A stretch of DNA of 64,000 nt. It comes from Defluviitoga tunisiensis. Its GTDB lineage: Bacteria > Thermotogota > Thermotogae > Petrotogales > Petrotogaceae. Positions 53,070 to 62,194 of the stretch are shown here, in pieces. The DNA is taken from the NCBI RefSeq assembly GCF_000953715.1, contig NZ_LN824141.1, positions 248,001 through 312,000 of the forward strand, read 5' to 3'. Position 1 is the stretch's first letter; the number at the start of each line of letters is the position of its first letter. The translations under genes and the position numbers were made by a program. The notes under the pieces were generated by a model, which made no database searches, was not told the origin of the DNA, and worked only from the letters and a program-made list of their open reading frames with translations.

Positions 53070-53098
53070 TTGACAAAACTTATTTAACTCATTATAAT
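53070..53098 (+). promoter_or_regulatory. Consensus sigma-70 promoter of acpP
   Basis: TTGACA (53070-53075), 17-nt spacer, TATAAT (53093-53098). It is a perfect match to both hexamers and the spacing, the strongest promoter in the window. It implies high constitutive expression of acyl carrier protein. Confidence 0.95.
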
Positions 53099-53136
53099 TA
53101 ACTCGAATTTTATATTTGATTAAGGAGGTTTTTTCT

Positions 53137-53394
53137 ATGACAAGAGATGAATTATTTGAAAAGGTAAAAGAAATAATTGTAGATACATTAAGTGTTGATG
53201 AAGATGATGTCACTGTTGATGCATCTTTTACAGATGATTTAGATGCCGACTCATTAGAATTAGTCGATTTAACAATGGCTTTTGAATCTGAATTTGGAAT
53301 AACCATAGAAGACGAAGAGTTGGAAAAAATCCAGACAGTTGAAGACGCTGTTGAAATCTTAGCTAATAAGTTAAATATAGACGACGAAGATTAA
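53137..53394 (+). CDS. acpP: Acyl carrier protein
   Basis: Acidic 85-residue carrier of fatty-acid intermediates. The phosphopantetheine site is Ser39 in [13 protein letters not shown]-terminal [17 protein letters not shown] and helix [19 protein letters not shown] match the family. Start is ATG after AAGGAGG; earlier in-frame codons lie before the SD. Modified by AcpS (37856). Own consensus promoter and own terminator. Confidence 0.96.
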   Translation: MTRDELFEKVKEIIVDTLSVDEDDVTVDASFTDDLDADSLELVDLTMAFESEFGITIEDEELEKIQTVEDAVEILANKLNIDDED

Positions 53395-53397
53395 CCC

Positions 53398-53432
53398 AAA
53401 GAGGGGAGCTTTGGCTCCCCCTTTATTTTTTG
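53398..53432 (+). terminator. Rho-independent terminator after acpP
   Basis: Stem AAAGAGGGGAGC / GCTCCCCCTTT with a TTTG loop followed by a T-rich tail. Confidence 0.93.
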
Positions 53433-53613
53433 TTAATTTTGTCTGAATCCTTAATCGGTTTATATTTATACAGTTAATTTAATCAATAATCATTGAATTT
53501 AAGTGGGCTACATGAACAATACCACTTTTTGTTGTTTTTATGTGACTTAAGAAATAATAATTTTTTAAATTAGGTAAACTACAATTTTTTAGAAAGGAGA
53601 GAAATAATCAATT

Positions 53614-55212
53614 ATGTCTGCTAAAAAATATATAATTGTTACAGGTGGAGTTCTTAGTGGAATAGGAAAAGGTGTGGCTTCCGCTGCTATAGGAAGGCTC
53701 TTAAAAGAATTTAACCTAGAGGTGAACTCGTTAAAAATTGATCCTTACCTAAACGTTGATGCCGGAAATATGAATCCAAATCAACACGGGGAAACTTTTG
53801 TTACGGAAGATGGATATGAAGCAGATCTTGATTTGGGACATTATGAAAGATTCTTAGGTATAGACATGAAAAGATATAACAACATGACCGCTGGTCAAGT
53901 ATATAAATATGTAATTGAAAAAGAACGAGAAGGAAAATATCTAGGAGCAACCGTTCAGATGGTTCCCCACGTAACTGGACGTATTAAAGAAAGAATCGAA
54001 GAAATTGATTCAGAAATCTTACTTGTAGAAGTCGGCGGTACTGTTGGAGACATCGAGGGAGAAATATTTTTAGAAGCGGTTAGAGAACTATCTTTTGAAA
54101 AAGGGCGAGAAAACTTTTTGTTTATTCATGTAACGTTTGTACCATATCTACACATTACTAATGAATTTAAAACTAAACCTACTCAACAATCGATTCAACT
54201 TTTAAGAAGGATCGGTATTCAACCTGACATGATTTTAGTAAGAACTGAAAAAGAAATCGATTTTTCTAGTTTAGAAAAGATTGCTCTATTTGGTGGAGTT
54301 CCGCTTGAAAATGTTATTAATCTTCCTGATTTAAACAACGTTTATGAAGTTCCAGAAGAATTAAACAAAAAGAATCTACCTTTATTGATTTCTAAAAAAT
54401 TAAACTTAAGTCTTGACAACAACAGTTATGAAAATATTAAGTGGAAATCACCCAAAACTTTTAAGAATCTAAAAATCGCCTTAATTTCTAAATATACTGG
54501 AACTGATGACGCCCACAAAAGTATAATGGAAAGCATCTTTCTTAGTGGCGTTAATAGGCCTGATATTATTAATGCTGGCGAGTTAGAAGAAATGAAAGAA
54601 GAAAATCTTAAAATATTTTTAAGTAAATACGATGGAATAATTATTCCTGCCGGTTTTGGTAAACGAGCTATAGAAGGGAAGATTAAAGCTATAAAATATG
54701 CCAGAGAAAATAATGTACCTATTCTGGGAATATCATTAGGAATGCAATTAATGGTAATTGAATTTGCAAGAAATGTGCTGAACCTGAAGGATGCGAACTC
54801 AACTGAGTTTGACGAAAATACGCCCTATCCAGTAATCGATTTAATTGCAAAATCAAATAAAACTATTAATGAAAATAATAATTCTATGAGATTAGGGGCC
54901 CACAAAATAAATATTTTTACTAATACAAAACTTTTTGAAATTTATTCTGAAGCTACCGTACTTGAAAGGCATAGACATAAACACATTGTAAATTATGAGA
55001 AATTTCAAGAAATATTTGAAAAGCCATCTGATAATTTTGGAAAATTGACTGTTTCTGCCATGTCAGATTATGTTGAAGCTATTGAGCTTAAAAACCATCC
55101 ATTTTATATCGGTGTTCAATATCATCCAGAATTCAAGTCTAAGGTTGGAAAACCTCATCCTCTTTTTCCTGCCTTTATAAAAGCAGTTGAAAATCATTCT
55201 CAAAATTATTGA
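53614..55212 (+). CDS. pyrG: CTP synthase with a Cys-to-Ser change at the glutaminase nucleophile
   Basis: 532-residue CTP synthase (UTP + ATP + ammonia to CTP). The synthase domain is intact: VTGGVLSGIGKGVASA, SLKIDPYLNVDAG, HYERFLG and the GGTVGDIEG block. In the C-terminal glutaminase domain the usual GICLGMQ reads GISLGMQ: codon 374 (54733-54735) is TCA. The oxyanion-hole motif PGGFG-x-RG is PAGFGKRA. His504 and Glu506 of the triad (YHPEF) are kept. So the protein should not use glutamine but could use free ammonia. SD AAAGGAG. A TTAAGT...ACTTAA hairpin lies in the leader (about 53499-53554). Confidence 0.96.
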   Translation: MSAKKYIIVTGGVLSGIGKGVASAAIGRLLKEFNLEVNSLKIDPYLNVDAGNMNPNQHGETFVTEDGYEADLDLGHYERFLGIDMKRYNNMTAGQVYKYVIEKEREGKYLGATVQMVPHVTGRIKERIEEIDSEILLVEVGGTVGDIEGEIFLEAVRELSFEKGRENFLFIHVTFVPYLHITNEFKTKPTQQSIQLLRRIGIQPDMILVRTEKEIDFSSLEKIALFGGVPLENVINLPDLNNVYEVPEELNKKNLPLLISKKLNLSLDNNSYENIKWKSPKTFKNLKIALISKYTGTDDAHKSIMESIFLSGVNRPDIINAGELEEMKEENLKIFLSKYDGIIIPAGFGKRAIEGKIKAIKYARENNVPILGISLGMQLMVIEFARNVLNLKDANSTEFDENTPYPVIDLIAKSNKTINENNNSMRLGAHKINIFTNTKLFEIYSEATVLERHRHKHIVNYEKFQEIFEKPSDNFGKLTVSAMSDYVEAIELKNHPFYIGVQYHPEFKSKVGKPHPLFPAFIKAVENHSQNY

Positions 55213-55389
55213 TATAATTTTTAATAACAAGTTATAGTTTTTTAATATATGAGTTCTAAAGAGAAAAATCTTTACAGTTGATTGTTTAAGTTGTATTTAA
55301 AAAAAGAGTATTAAAAATACGAATGAAATTTATATTCAAGATAATCTTAAATTTCTATAGATTTGAAAAAAGAGGAGGCTATAACAATT

Positions 55390-56841
55390 ATGAATTTTTA
55401 TGAATTATATTTGAGATCCTTTTATGATTCTAACGGTGATGGATTAGGAGATTTTCAAGGTTTAAAAAAGAAAATCGACTATTTTTGCGAATTGGGAATT
55501 GATCATATATGGTTGCTTCCGATTCTCAAGTCTCCTGCTTTTCATGGTTATACTATTTCCGACTTTTACAACGTTAATCCTGTTTATGGAACTTTGCAAG
55601 ATTTGCAAGAAGCCTTAAATGTCGGGCATAAAAAAGGTCTCAAATTTATACTAGACCTTCCAATAAATCACGTGGCAGTTACCTCTGAATGGTTTCAGAA
55701 AGCATTAAAAGGGGAAGAACCTTACAAACATTGGTTTATCTGGGCTAACGAAAAAGCTGATTTAAACGAGAAAAGACATTGGGATGAAAGTAAAATTTGG
55801 TATCGAATTGGCGACAAATATTTTTATGGAATATTTGGACCTGCATCACCTGATCTTAATTTTGAAAGAAAGGATCTTTGGAAAGAAATTAAAAAGATAT
55901 TTAAATATTGGTTGGATATCGGTTTTGATGGGTTTAGATTGGACGCTGCGAAACATATCTTTGATTTCGATACCGAAAATATGAGATTTAAATATCAACA
56001 TGAAAAAAATGTCCAATTTTGGAAGGAAATGGTTTCTCATATTAAATCGATTAATAGAGATGCAATAGTGGTGAGTGAAGTTTGGGATTCACCCGAAATA
56101 GTAAGAAAGTATGAAGGAATATTTGATATAGGATTTAATTTTCCGCTTGCAGAAGATATAAAAATGACTTTGAAAAGTGAAAGCACTAAAAAATTTGTTG
56201 AAACATTAGAAAAATGTATGCCAGAATATTTTCCAGATGGTGTGGTTCAATCAGTTTCTGGTAATTTTTTAACAAATCACGATATGACAAGAATAATTTC
56301 AGATCTAAAAAATGAAGAAAAAGTTAAACTAGGCTTTTCTATAATTTATACTTTGCCTGGCGTTCCTTTTATTTATTACGGTGAGGAAATTGGTATGAAA
56401 GGCATCCCAATTGATGTGAACTTTACTGAGGACAGCCAAGAACCTTTTCAGTGGTATGAAAATGGATTTGGTATTGGTCAAACCGAGTGGAAAGGGTGTA
56501 AATTCAATCCTCCTTACTCAGGAACATCTGTTGAAGAACAAATCAATCAAATTGATTCAATTTTGAATACAATTAAAACTTTAATTGTATTCAGGAAAGC
56601 CAATCCTTGGATAGATGAAGCTAAAATTAAAATTTTGAATTTTGATCAAAATATGGTAGAATTATGCGTGTATAACCAAATAAATGAGATTAGAACCTAT
56701 TATAATCTAAAATCATCCAAAAGCTCGGTTTTGCTGCCAAATGGTGAAGAATTATTATCTATTGGTGAAAATATAAATAATAAAAATGAACTGGTGTTGT
56801 CTCCTTATGGGGTTTACTCAATAAAAATGATCAAACAATAA
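55390..56841 (+). CDS. GH13 family alpha-glycosidase (alpha-amylase-like), cytoplasmic
   Basis: Family 13 (beta/alpha)8 hydrolase or transferase of 483 residues. Catalytic triad: Asp185 (GFRLDAAKH), Glu230 (VVSEVWD), Asp298 (LTNHDMT). Conserved early motifs: YLRSFYDSNGDGLGDFQGL and DLPINHVA. No signal peptide, so it acts on imported alpha-glucans or oligosaccharides. Start chosen ATG 55390 after AGAGGAGG. It lies 177 bases after pyrG; no functional link is visible. Confidence 0.9.
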   Translation: MNFYELYLRSFYDSNGDGLGDFQGLKKKIDYFCELGIDHIWLLPILKSPAFHGYTISDFYNVNPVYGTLQDLQEALNVGHKKGLKFILDLPINHVAVTSEWFQKALKGEEPYKHWFIWANEKADLNEKRHWDESKIWYRIGDKYFYGIFGPASPDLNFERKDLWKEIKKIFKYWLDIGFDGFRLDAAKHIFDFDTENMRFKYQHEKNVQFWKEMVSHIKSINRDAIVVSEVWDSPEIVRKYEGIFDIGFNFPLAEDIKMTLKSESTKKFVETLEKCMPEYFPDGVVQSVSGNFLTNHDMTRIISDLKNEEKVKLGFSIIYTLPGVPFIYYGEEIGMKGIPIDVNFTEDSQEPFQWYENGFGIGQTEWKGCKFNPPYSGTSVEEQINQIDSILNTIKTLIVFRKANPWIDEAKIKILNFDQNMVELCVYNQINEIRTYYNLKSSKSSVLLPNGEELLSIGENINNKNELVLSPYGVYSIKMIKQ

Positions 56842-56970
56842 ATACCCAAACTAACCTAGATTATTTTGCAAGAATCTTAACCTTTTTAGATTCTATTAAA
56901 ATTATATTACACACTTAGATAATCTAAGGTGAAGTTTCTAGAACAAGTCAGTAAGGAGGTGTCCGACTAG

Positions 56971-57576
56971 ATGCATAATAAAAAAACTAAAATCCTATTA
57001 TTATTAGCTTTAGTTTCCGTCACCGTTTATTCTTTATCTCCTTATTTTGAGATAAACTTTGAAGAATCTAAGTCAGATATAAAAATAAAAACAATTTTGT
57101 ATGATTTTATATCCACACAATACAATATTGCTGTTGGAAAAAATATGCCCCCAGAAAGATTAAACGAATTAGTAAATGCAATAATGGAATCATCCAAAAT
57201 TTTCGAAATATCTCCTTTATTGATTACAGCTATAATAGATACTGAAACAAACTTTAAAAATATAATAGGTCCCTATGGTGAAATTGGTTATATGCAGATT
57301 AGACCTACAACTGCAAAGTTTATTATAGAGGAATATTATAGCCTGTTTGAATCATTGAACTATACCCAAAAAGAGATTAGTTGGATCGAGCAAAGACTTT
57401 TAGTTGACCCGAGGTACAATATTCTAGTAGGAACTGCTTATTTAAAATATCTAACAGATAGTCATGGAGATATTTATAAAGCTTTAGGTTGGTATAATGG
57501 CGGCGGCAATGCTTATTATTCTAATAAAGTGGTTTACAGATTAAACAAAATATCAATCAATTATCCACTTTTATAA
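56971..57576 (+). CDS. Exported lytic transglycosylase, SLT domain
   Basis: 201 residues: signal peptide (residues 5-22), then a soluble lytic transglycosylase domain. The catalytic Glu is in AIIDTETNF (the usual ES is ET), then GPYGEIGYMQIRPTTA and the C-terminal LGWYNGGGNAY motif. Cleaves the glycan strand with 1,6-anhydroMurNAc formation. ATG start after AAGGAGGTG. A strong terminator follows. Confidence 0.88.
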   Translation: MHNKKTKILLLLALVSVTVYSLSPYFEINFEESKSDIKIKTILYDFISTQYNIAVGKNMPPERLNELVNAIMESSKIFEISPLLITAIIDTETNFKNIIGPYGEIGYMQIRPTTAKFIIEEYYSLFESLNYTQKEISWIEQRLLVDPRYNILVGTAYLKYLTDSHGDIYKALGWYNGGGNAYYSNKVVYRLNKISINYPLL

Positions 57577-57593
57577 ACCACAAATTTTTGAAT

Positions 57594-57629
57594 AAAGCTT
57601 CGTTTTTTAGAACGAAGCTTTATTTTTTT
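57594..57629 (+). terminator. Rho-independent terminator after the transglycosylase gene
   Basis: Stem AAAGCTTCGTT / AACGAAGCTTT with a TTTTAG loop and a seven-T tail. Confidence 0.93.
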
Positions 57630-57717
57630 GTAATGCTTTTTCCTATATTTCGTAGTATAATTATTTAAATAATTGTTCAACAAAAGACGAAAAAATAATT
57701 GGTGGTGAAGAAAAAAG

Positions 57718-58938
57718 ATGAACCTTTCTGTATACTCTGAAATTGGAAAACTGGAAAAAGTTTTGTTACATAGACCTGGAGAAGAATTGGAAAATTTAGC
57801 TCCTTTTTACCTTACAGATTTGTTGTTTGATGATATACCTTTTTTAAAAAAAGCACAAGAGGAACATGATTATTTTGCAAACGTCCTAAAAAATAATGAT
57901 GTTGAGGTTCTATATCTATCAAAGCTTTTAGAAGAAACTCTTACAATAAATCAACTAAAAAATCAATTTTTAGACGAGTTTTTAGATTTTTCAGATATTA
58001 AAAATAAATTTATTTTTGAACTGTTAAAAGAATATCTATTATCGCTTGAAACAAAAAAAATGATTGACAAAATCATTGCTGGTGTAAGGTCAGATGAACT
58101 TGAAATAAAAAGAAATATTTTTTCTTTACGAGTAAGAAGGGCTGATATTGAAATACCTTTTTTTCTAAATCCCATGCCGAACCTTTATTTTCAACGGGAC
58201 CCTGTTGCTATTTTGGGAAAAGGTGCCTGCATCAACAGAATGAAAACACAAGCCCGAAGAAGAGAAGTTATGTTGATGGAATATGTGCTTAAATACCATG
58301 AAGATTTTAAGGGGACAGAATTTTATTATGAAAAAGAATTTCCTTACTCAATAGAAGGAGGGGATATTCTTATTTTAAATAATAAAACACTAGCAATAGG
58401 CATCTCTCAAAGGACTTCTCCAGAAGCGGTAGAAATATTGGCAAAAAGGTTTTTAAAAGAAAACAAAGATAGTTTTGAAAAAATCATAGCATTTATTATT
58501 CCTCATGACAGGGCATATATGCATTTAGACACGATTTTTACTATGGTAGATTATAACAAATTTCTTGTTCACGCTAATTTAAGAGGGGATTTAAAAACCT
58601 TTACCATTTTTAAAACTGATAAAGGTTTTGATTTTCAAGAACAGGAAAAATCTTTAGAAGAAATATTAAAAGAACATTTACATCTTGACCATGTTCAATT
58701 GATAAAATGTGGAGGCGGAGACATTATTGCATCACACAGAGAACAATGGAACGACGGTTCAAATTGCTTAGCTATAGAGCCTGGAAAAGTAATAGCTTAT
58801 GATAGAAATTATGTAACAAATAAAGAAATGGAAAAGGCGGGAATAGAGGTTTTTGAAATACCTTCAGGTGAGATATCAAGAGGCAGAGGAGGTCCAAGGT
58901 GTGCAAGCATGCCTCTAATAAGGAGGAATATGGTATGA
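57718..58938 (+). CDS. arcA: Arginine deiminase
   Basis: Turns arginine into citrulline and ammonia. 406 residues. Guanidino-modifying enzyme motifs in order: FDDIPF near residue 40, MPNLYFQRDPVA, EGGDIL, HLDTIFTMVD, and the catalytic Cys (about 395) in RGRGGPRCASMPL. ATG start; SD weak (GGTGG at 57701). A TATAAT lies at 57656-57661. It overlaps the next gene (ATGA), so they are coupled. The arcB and arcC partners of the ADI pathway are not in the window. Confidence 0.95.
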   Translation: MNLSVYSEIGKLEKVLLHRPGEELENLAPFYLTDLLFDDIPFLKKAQEEHDYFANVLKNNDVEVLYLSKLLEETLTINQLKNQFLDEFLDFSDIKNKFIFELLKEYLLSLETKKMIDKIIAGVRSDELEIKRNIFSLRVRRADIEIPFFLNPMPNLYFQRDPVAILGKGACINRMKTQARRREVMLMEYVLKYHEDFKGTEFYYEKEFPYSIEGGDILILNNKTLAIGISQRTSPEAVEILAKRFLKENKDSFEKIIAFIIPHDRAYMHLDTIFTMVDYNKFLVHANLRGDLKTFTIFKTDKGFDFQEQEKSLEEILKEHLHLDHVQLIKCGGGDIIASHREQWNDGSNCLAIEPGKVIAYDRNYVTNKEMEKAGIEVFEIPSGEISRGRGGPRCASMPLIRRNMV

Positions 58939-60272
58939 AGAAAAAAGTGTTAATTATGGGTGCAGCAGGAAGAGATTTCCATAATTTTAACGTTTATTTT
59001 CGTAACAATCCAGATTTTGAAGTTGTTTGCTTTACCGCAACACAAATTCCAAATATTGAGAATAGAATTTATCCTCCTGAATTATCTGGTCCTCTCTATC
59101 CAAATGGCATTCCCATAGAACCTGAAAAAAATTTGTTGCAAATTATTCAAGAGCAAGATATCGATGAAGTTATTTTATCCTATAGTGATCTCTCTTTTCA
59201 ATATGTAATGGAAAAAGCATCTTTGGTACTTGCTGCGGGAGCTGATTTTAAACTCTTAGGTCCAAAAAATTCTTCAATTAAATCTAAAAAACCAATTATT
59301 TCTATCTGTGCAGTTAGAACAGGTTCTGGAAAAAGTCAGACAGCTAGAAGAGTTTTGGATATACTAAAAAGTAAAGGTTTAAGAGTCATATCAATAAGGC
59401 ATCCCATGCCTTACGGTGATCTTGTTAAGCAAAAAGTTCAAAGGTTTGCAACTTACAAGGATCTGGATTTTCATGAGTGTACTATAGAGGAAAGAGAAGA
59501 ATACGAACCACATATAATCAGAAATTCAGTTATTTATTCGGGGGTTGATTACGAAGCAATATTAAAAGAGGTAGAATTAGAAGGGCCTGACGTTATTTTA
59601 TGGGATGGAGGTAACAACGATTTTCCTTTCTATAAATCCGACCTATCAATTGTTGTTGTTGACCCTCACAGAGCTGGTCACGAAGTCTCTTATTTTCCTG
59701 GTATGACTAACCTTATAATGGCTGATATTATAGTTATAAACAAAGAAGAAACTTCTTCATTAGAAGATATTGAAATAGTTAGAAATAATATTGAAAAATG
59801 GAATCCAAAAGCAATAGTTATCGATGCTGCTTCACCTCTGTTTGTAGAAGATCCACACTTAATAAGAGGTAAAAAATGCTTGGTAATTGAAGACGGCCCT
59901 ACATTAACTCATGGTGGGATGACTTATGGAGCTGGTTTTATAGCTGCTAAAAAATTTGGAGCTTCTGAAATAATTGACCCAAGACCTTTCGCTGTTGGTT
60001 CTATAATCGATACATATAAAAAGTACTCGCACCTTGACAAGGTTTTACCTGCTATGGGCTATGGACCTCAACAAATAAAAGAATTAGAAAATACGGTTAA
60101 TTGTTCGAATGCCGACATAGTGGTAATTGGTACTCCTATAGATTTATCTAAAATTATAAAAATTAACAAACCTTTTGTGGAAGTTACTTATGAACTTCAA
60201 GAAATTGGCAAACCTAACTTAGAAGATGTAATTGTTGAATTCTGCCAAAAAAAGTTCATTAAAAATATATAA
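58935..60272 (+). CDS. COG2403-type GTPase, related to cyclic 2,3-diphosphoglycerate synthetase
   Basis: About 445 residues. N-terminal Rossmann-like region (KKVLIMGAAGRDFHNFN), P-loop VRTGSGKSQTARRV near residue 127-140, SIRHPMPYGDL, ILWDGGNNDFPF, VVDPHRAGHE and DGPTLTHGGMTYGAG. The order and length match the family containing archaeal cyclic 2,3-diphosphoglycerate synthetase, whose bacterial members have no proven role. The ATG overlaps the arcA stop and AGGAGG precedes it, so expression follows arginine deiminase. Confidence 0.8.
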   Translation: MKKKVLIMGAAGRDFHNFNVYFRNNPDFEVVCFTATQIPNIENRIYPPELSGPLYPNGIPIEPEKNLLQIIQEQDIDEVILSYSDLSFQYVMEKASLVLAAGADFKLLGPKNSSIKSKKPIISICAVRTGSGKSQTARRVLDILKSKGLRVISIRHPMPYGDLVKQKVQRFATYKDLDFHECTIEEREEYEPHIIRNSVIYSGVDYEAILKEVELEGPDVILWDGGNNDFPFYKSDLSIVVVDPHRAGHEVSYFPGMTNLIMADIIVINKEETSSLEDIEIVRNNIEKWNPKAIVIDAASPLFVEDPHLIRGKKCLVIEDGPTLTHGGMTYGAGFIAAKKFGASEIIDPRPFAVGSIIDTYKKYSHLDKVLPAMGYGPQQIKELENTVNCSNADIVVIGTPIDLSKIIKINKPFVEVTYELQEIGKPNLEDVIVEFCQKKFIKNI

Positions 60273-60308
60273 TATAGTCTATAACAAATAATTTCGGAGG
60301 TGTAATTT

Positions 60309-61019
60309 GTGGCTAATGTTTATGTAGGAGGTAAAAGTAAAAAAAGAGGTAAATTTTGGATCATATTAATTCTTGTTCTCGTAGCAGTAGCAGCTTTTTT
60401 TGGATTTATGTTTTACAAATACAACAATCTTATGTCTTCTCCTGCCCTAAAGGCTGATTTAATAACTTATACTATTTCGTATAACGATGATTTATATTTT
60501 GTTAGACTTCTAAATAACAATAGAAAGATAATGATTATAAAAGTTGAAAATGGAACTACTTTTACAGATCCTTATATAACTTTGACTTCAGATAATTTAG
60601 AAAAAGCTACAACGGACTTTCTTAAATTATTCGGGCTAAAATCTGATATCAACTATTATTTTTACCTAAATGATGCCCTAGCAAATGAATTAACAAATAA
60701 ATTAAGTGGAAATAGTATGCAAGGTATTGATGGTCTTTTTGACTCATTAAAAACAAGTAAATTGTCATTTGGAAAAGTATTTTCATATAGCGGTTATGTT
60801 AAAACAGTTAAAGAATATGATAGAAGTACGAACCTTGATGAAGAAGGATTTGTCGCTCTTATGAAAGGTTTTTCTCAGTATGCCATTACAAATTACGATA
60901 AATTAACCATACCTACCTTATTAAATGAACCAATAACAGTAAACATTGGTTCTCAATCTTATGAAAGAAAATATGCAAATCCTGATGCTTTTCAAAGAAT
61001 TAAAGAAATTATGGAGTGA
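60309..61019 (+). CDS. Single-pass membrane protein of unknown function, upstream of LCP gene
   Basis: No family recognised. 236 residues: basic cytoplasmic start (SKKRGK), one membrane helix (about 16-40), then a soluble extracytoplasmic alpha/beta-looking domain with no Cys and no catalytic motif. GTG start after GGAGGTG. Its stop overlaps the GTG of the LCP gene, so it is probably a partner or accessory of that cell-envelope ligase. Confidence 0.5.
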   Translation: MANVYVGGKSKKRGKFWIILILVLVAVAAFFGFMFYKYNNLMSSPALKADLITYTISYNDDLYFVRLLNNNRKIMIIKVENGTTFTDPYITLTSDNLEKATTDFLKLFGLKSDINYYFYLNDALANELTNKLSGNSMQGIDGLFDSLKTSKLSFGKVFSYSGYVKTVKEYDRSTNLDEEGFVALMKGFSQYAITNYDKLTIPTLLNEPITVNIGSQSYERKYANPDAFQRIKEIME

Positions 61020-62194
61020 AAAAAGATTTGAAAACTGTTATTGTCCATGTTTTTTCTTTCTTTTTATTGATTCTATTAATTGTTTCTTCTATAGTTCCTT
61101 TTTATATAAATCTGAAGGATAGAGAATATTCTGTGGATCTTCCTTACTATTTTCTAGTCTTAGGAAGAGATGAAGATTTAGACAACACATTTAGGACTGA
61201 TGTCATCATTCTAGCTGGCTTAAACAAGGGGAAGATCCTTCTTCTTTCAATACCTAGAGATTTAATAGTAAATCTTGATGGAAAAGAAAGAAAAATAAAT
61301 TCTGTATATGAATTATACGGTATAGAATCACTTATAAATGAAATAGAAAATCTAACAAAGATATCGATACAAGACTACATCATATTTGATTATTCTATAT
61401 TTAAAGAAATAGGGAACCTATTAGGTCCGATAGACATTTATTTAGAAAAGGATATGAGATATCGAGATTACCATCAAAATTTATATATAGATTTTAAAAA
61501 AGGAAATAACCAATTAACTGGAGAAGAATTACTAGCATATGTTAGATATAGAGACGATTCAGGCGATATTGGTAGAATAGATAGACAAAAAAAAGCTATA
61601 TTTGCCTTAATGGAAGAAGCAAAAAAAGCTAGTATAATCAAATTATCCGAAGCTGCTGAACTTGTGTTAAATAATACTATAAATACATTTGAACTGAACA
61701 AATTGCTGTTTTTATACGCTCAAGGAAAAGATGCTACTTTAGATTTTCTTCAGTTTCCCTACAAAATAGTAGACAATTATGTTATTGTTGATAACTCAGA
61801 AATTGGTAATTTACAGTATAAACTTTCAACCTTTGAAATAGAAAAATCTGTTCAAGATTCAAAAATATGGATTTTATTTACAAAAAATTTTAAAAATACA
61901 TCCTATAATTTTTATACATTTGTTTTTTCAACATGGACAAGTCCTGGATATCAAATAAAGGTTCTTGATGAAAAATTCAATCTTTTAAGTAGTGATCATT
62001 CTTACGTATTTTTTAAGAATTTAGATGAAAACAAAAAAGAACAAGTAATGAAAGACCTAAAAAAAACATATAAAACAGATTTTATCGAAGTAACAGATAA
62101 AATAAAATATTTTGAATTAATTAATTTTGTCTCAGACAATCTTATTAATACTCTTGATTATGATGTTTTGGTGGTACTTAATGATAGATGGTAA
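61016..62194 (+). CDS. LytR-CpsA-Psr (LCP) family protein
   Basis: 392 residues: N-terminal membrane helix (about 8-30), then an LCP domain with FLVLGRDEDLDNTFRTDVIIL, LLLSIPRDLIVNLDG, KINSVYELYG and the C-terminal LLAYVRYRDDSGDIGRIDRQKKAI block, including the conserved Asp and Arg residues that bind the lipid diphosphate. LCP proteins attach glycopolymers to peptidoglycan, known best in Gram-positive bacteria. The C-terminal 180 residues show no recognised domain. Start is GTG, overlapping the previous gene; TTG at 61028 is the alternative. Confidence 0.85.
   Translation: MKKDLKTVIVHVFSFFLLILLIVSSIVPFYINLKDREYSVDLPYYFLVLGRDEDLDNTFRTDVIILAGLNKGKILLLSIPRDLIVNLDGKERKINSVYELYGIESLINEIENLTKISIQDYIIFDYSIFKEIGNLLGPIDIYLEKDMRYRDYHQNLYIDFKKGNNQLTGEELLAYVRYRDDSGDIGRIDRQKKAIFALMEEAKKASIIKLSEAAELVLNNTINTFELNKLLFLYAQGKDATLDFLQFPYKIVDNYVIVDNSEIGNLQYKLSTFEIEKSVQDSKIWILFTKNFKNTSYNFYTFVFSTWTSPGYQIKVLDEKFNLLSSDHSYVFFKNLDENKKEQVMKDLKKTYKTDFIEVTDKIKYFELINFVSDNLINTLDYDVLVVLNDRW

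Noticed and set aside
54733-54735. pyrG Ser codon as a simple sequencing error
   Set aside because: Two base changes would be needed from any Cys codon, and the nearby oxyanion motif is also altered; still worth checking in reads.
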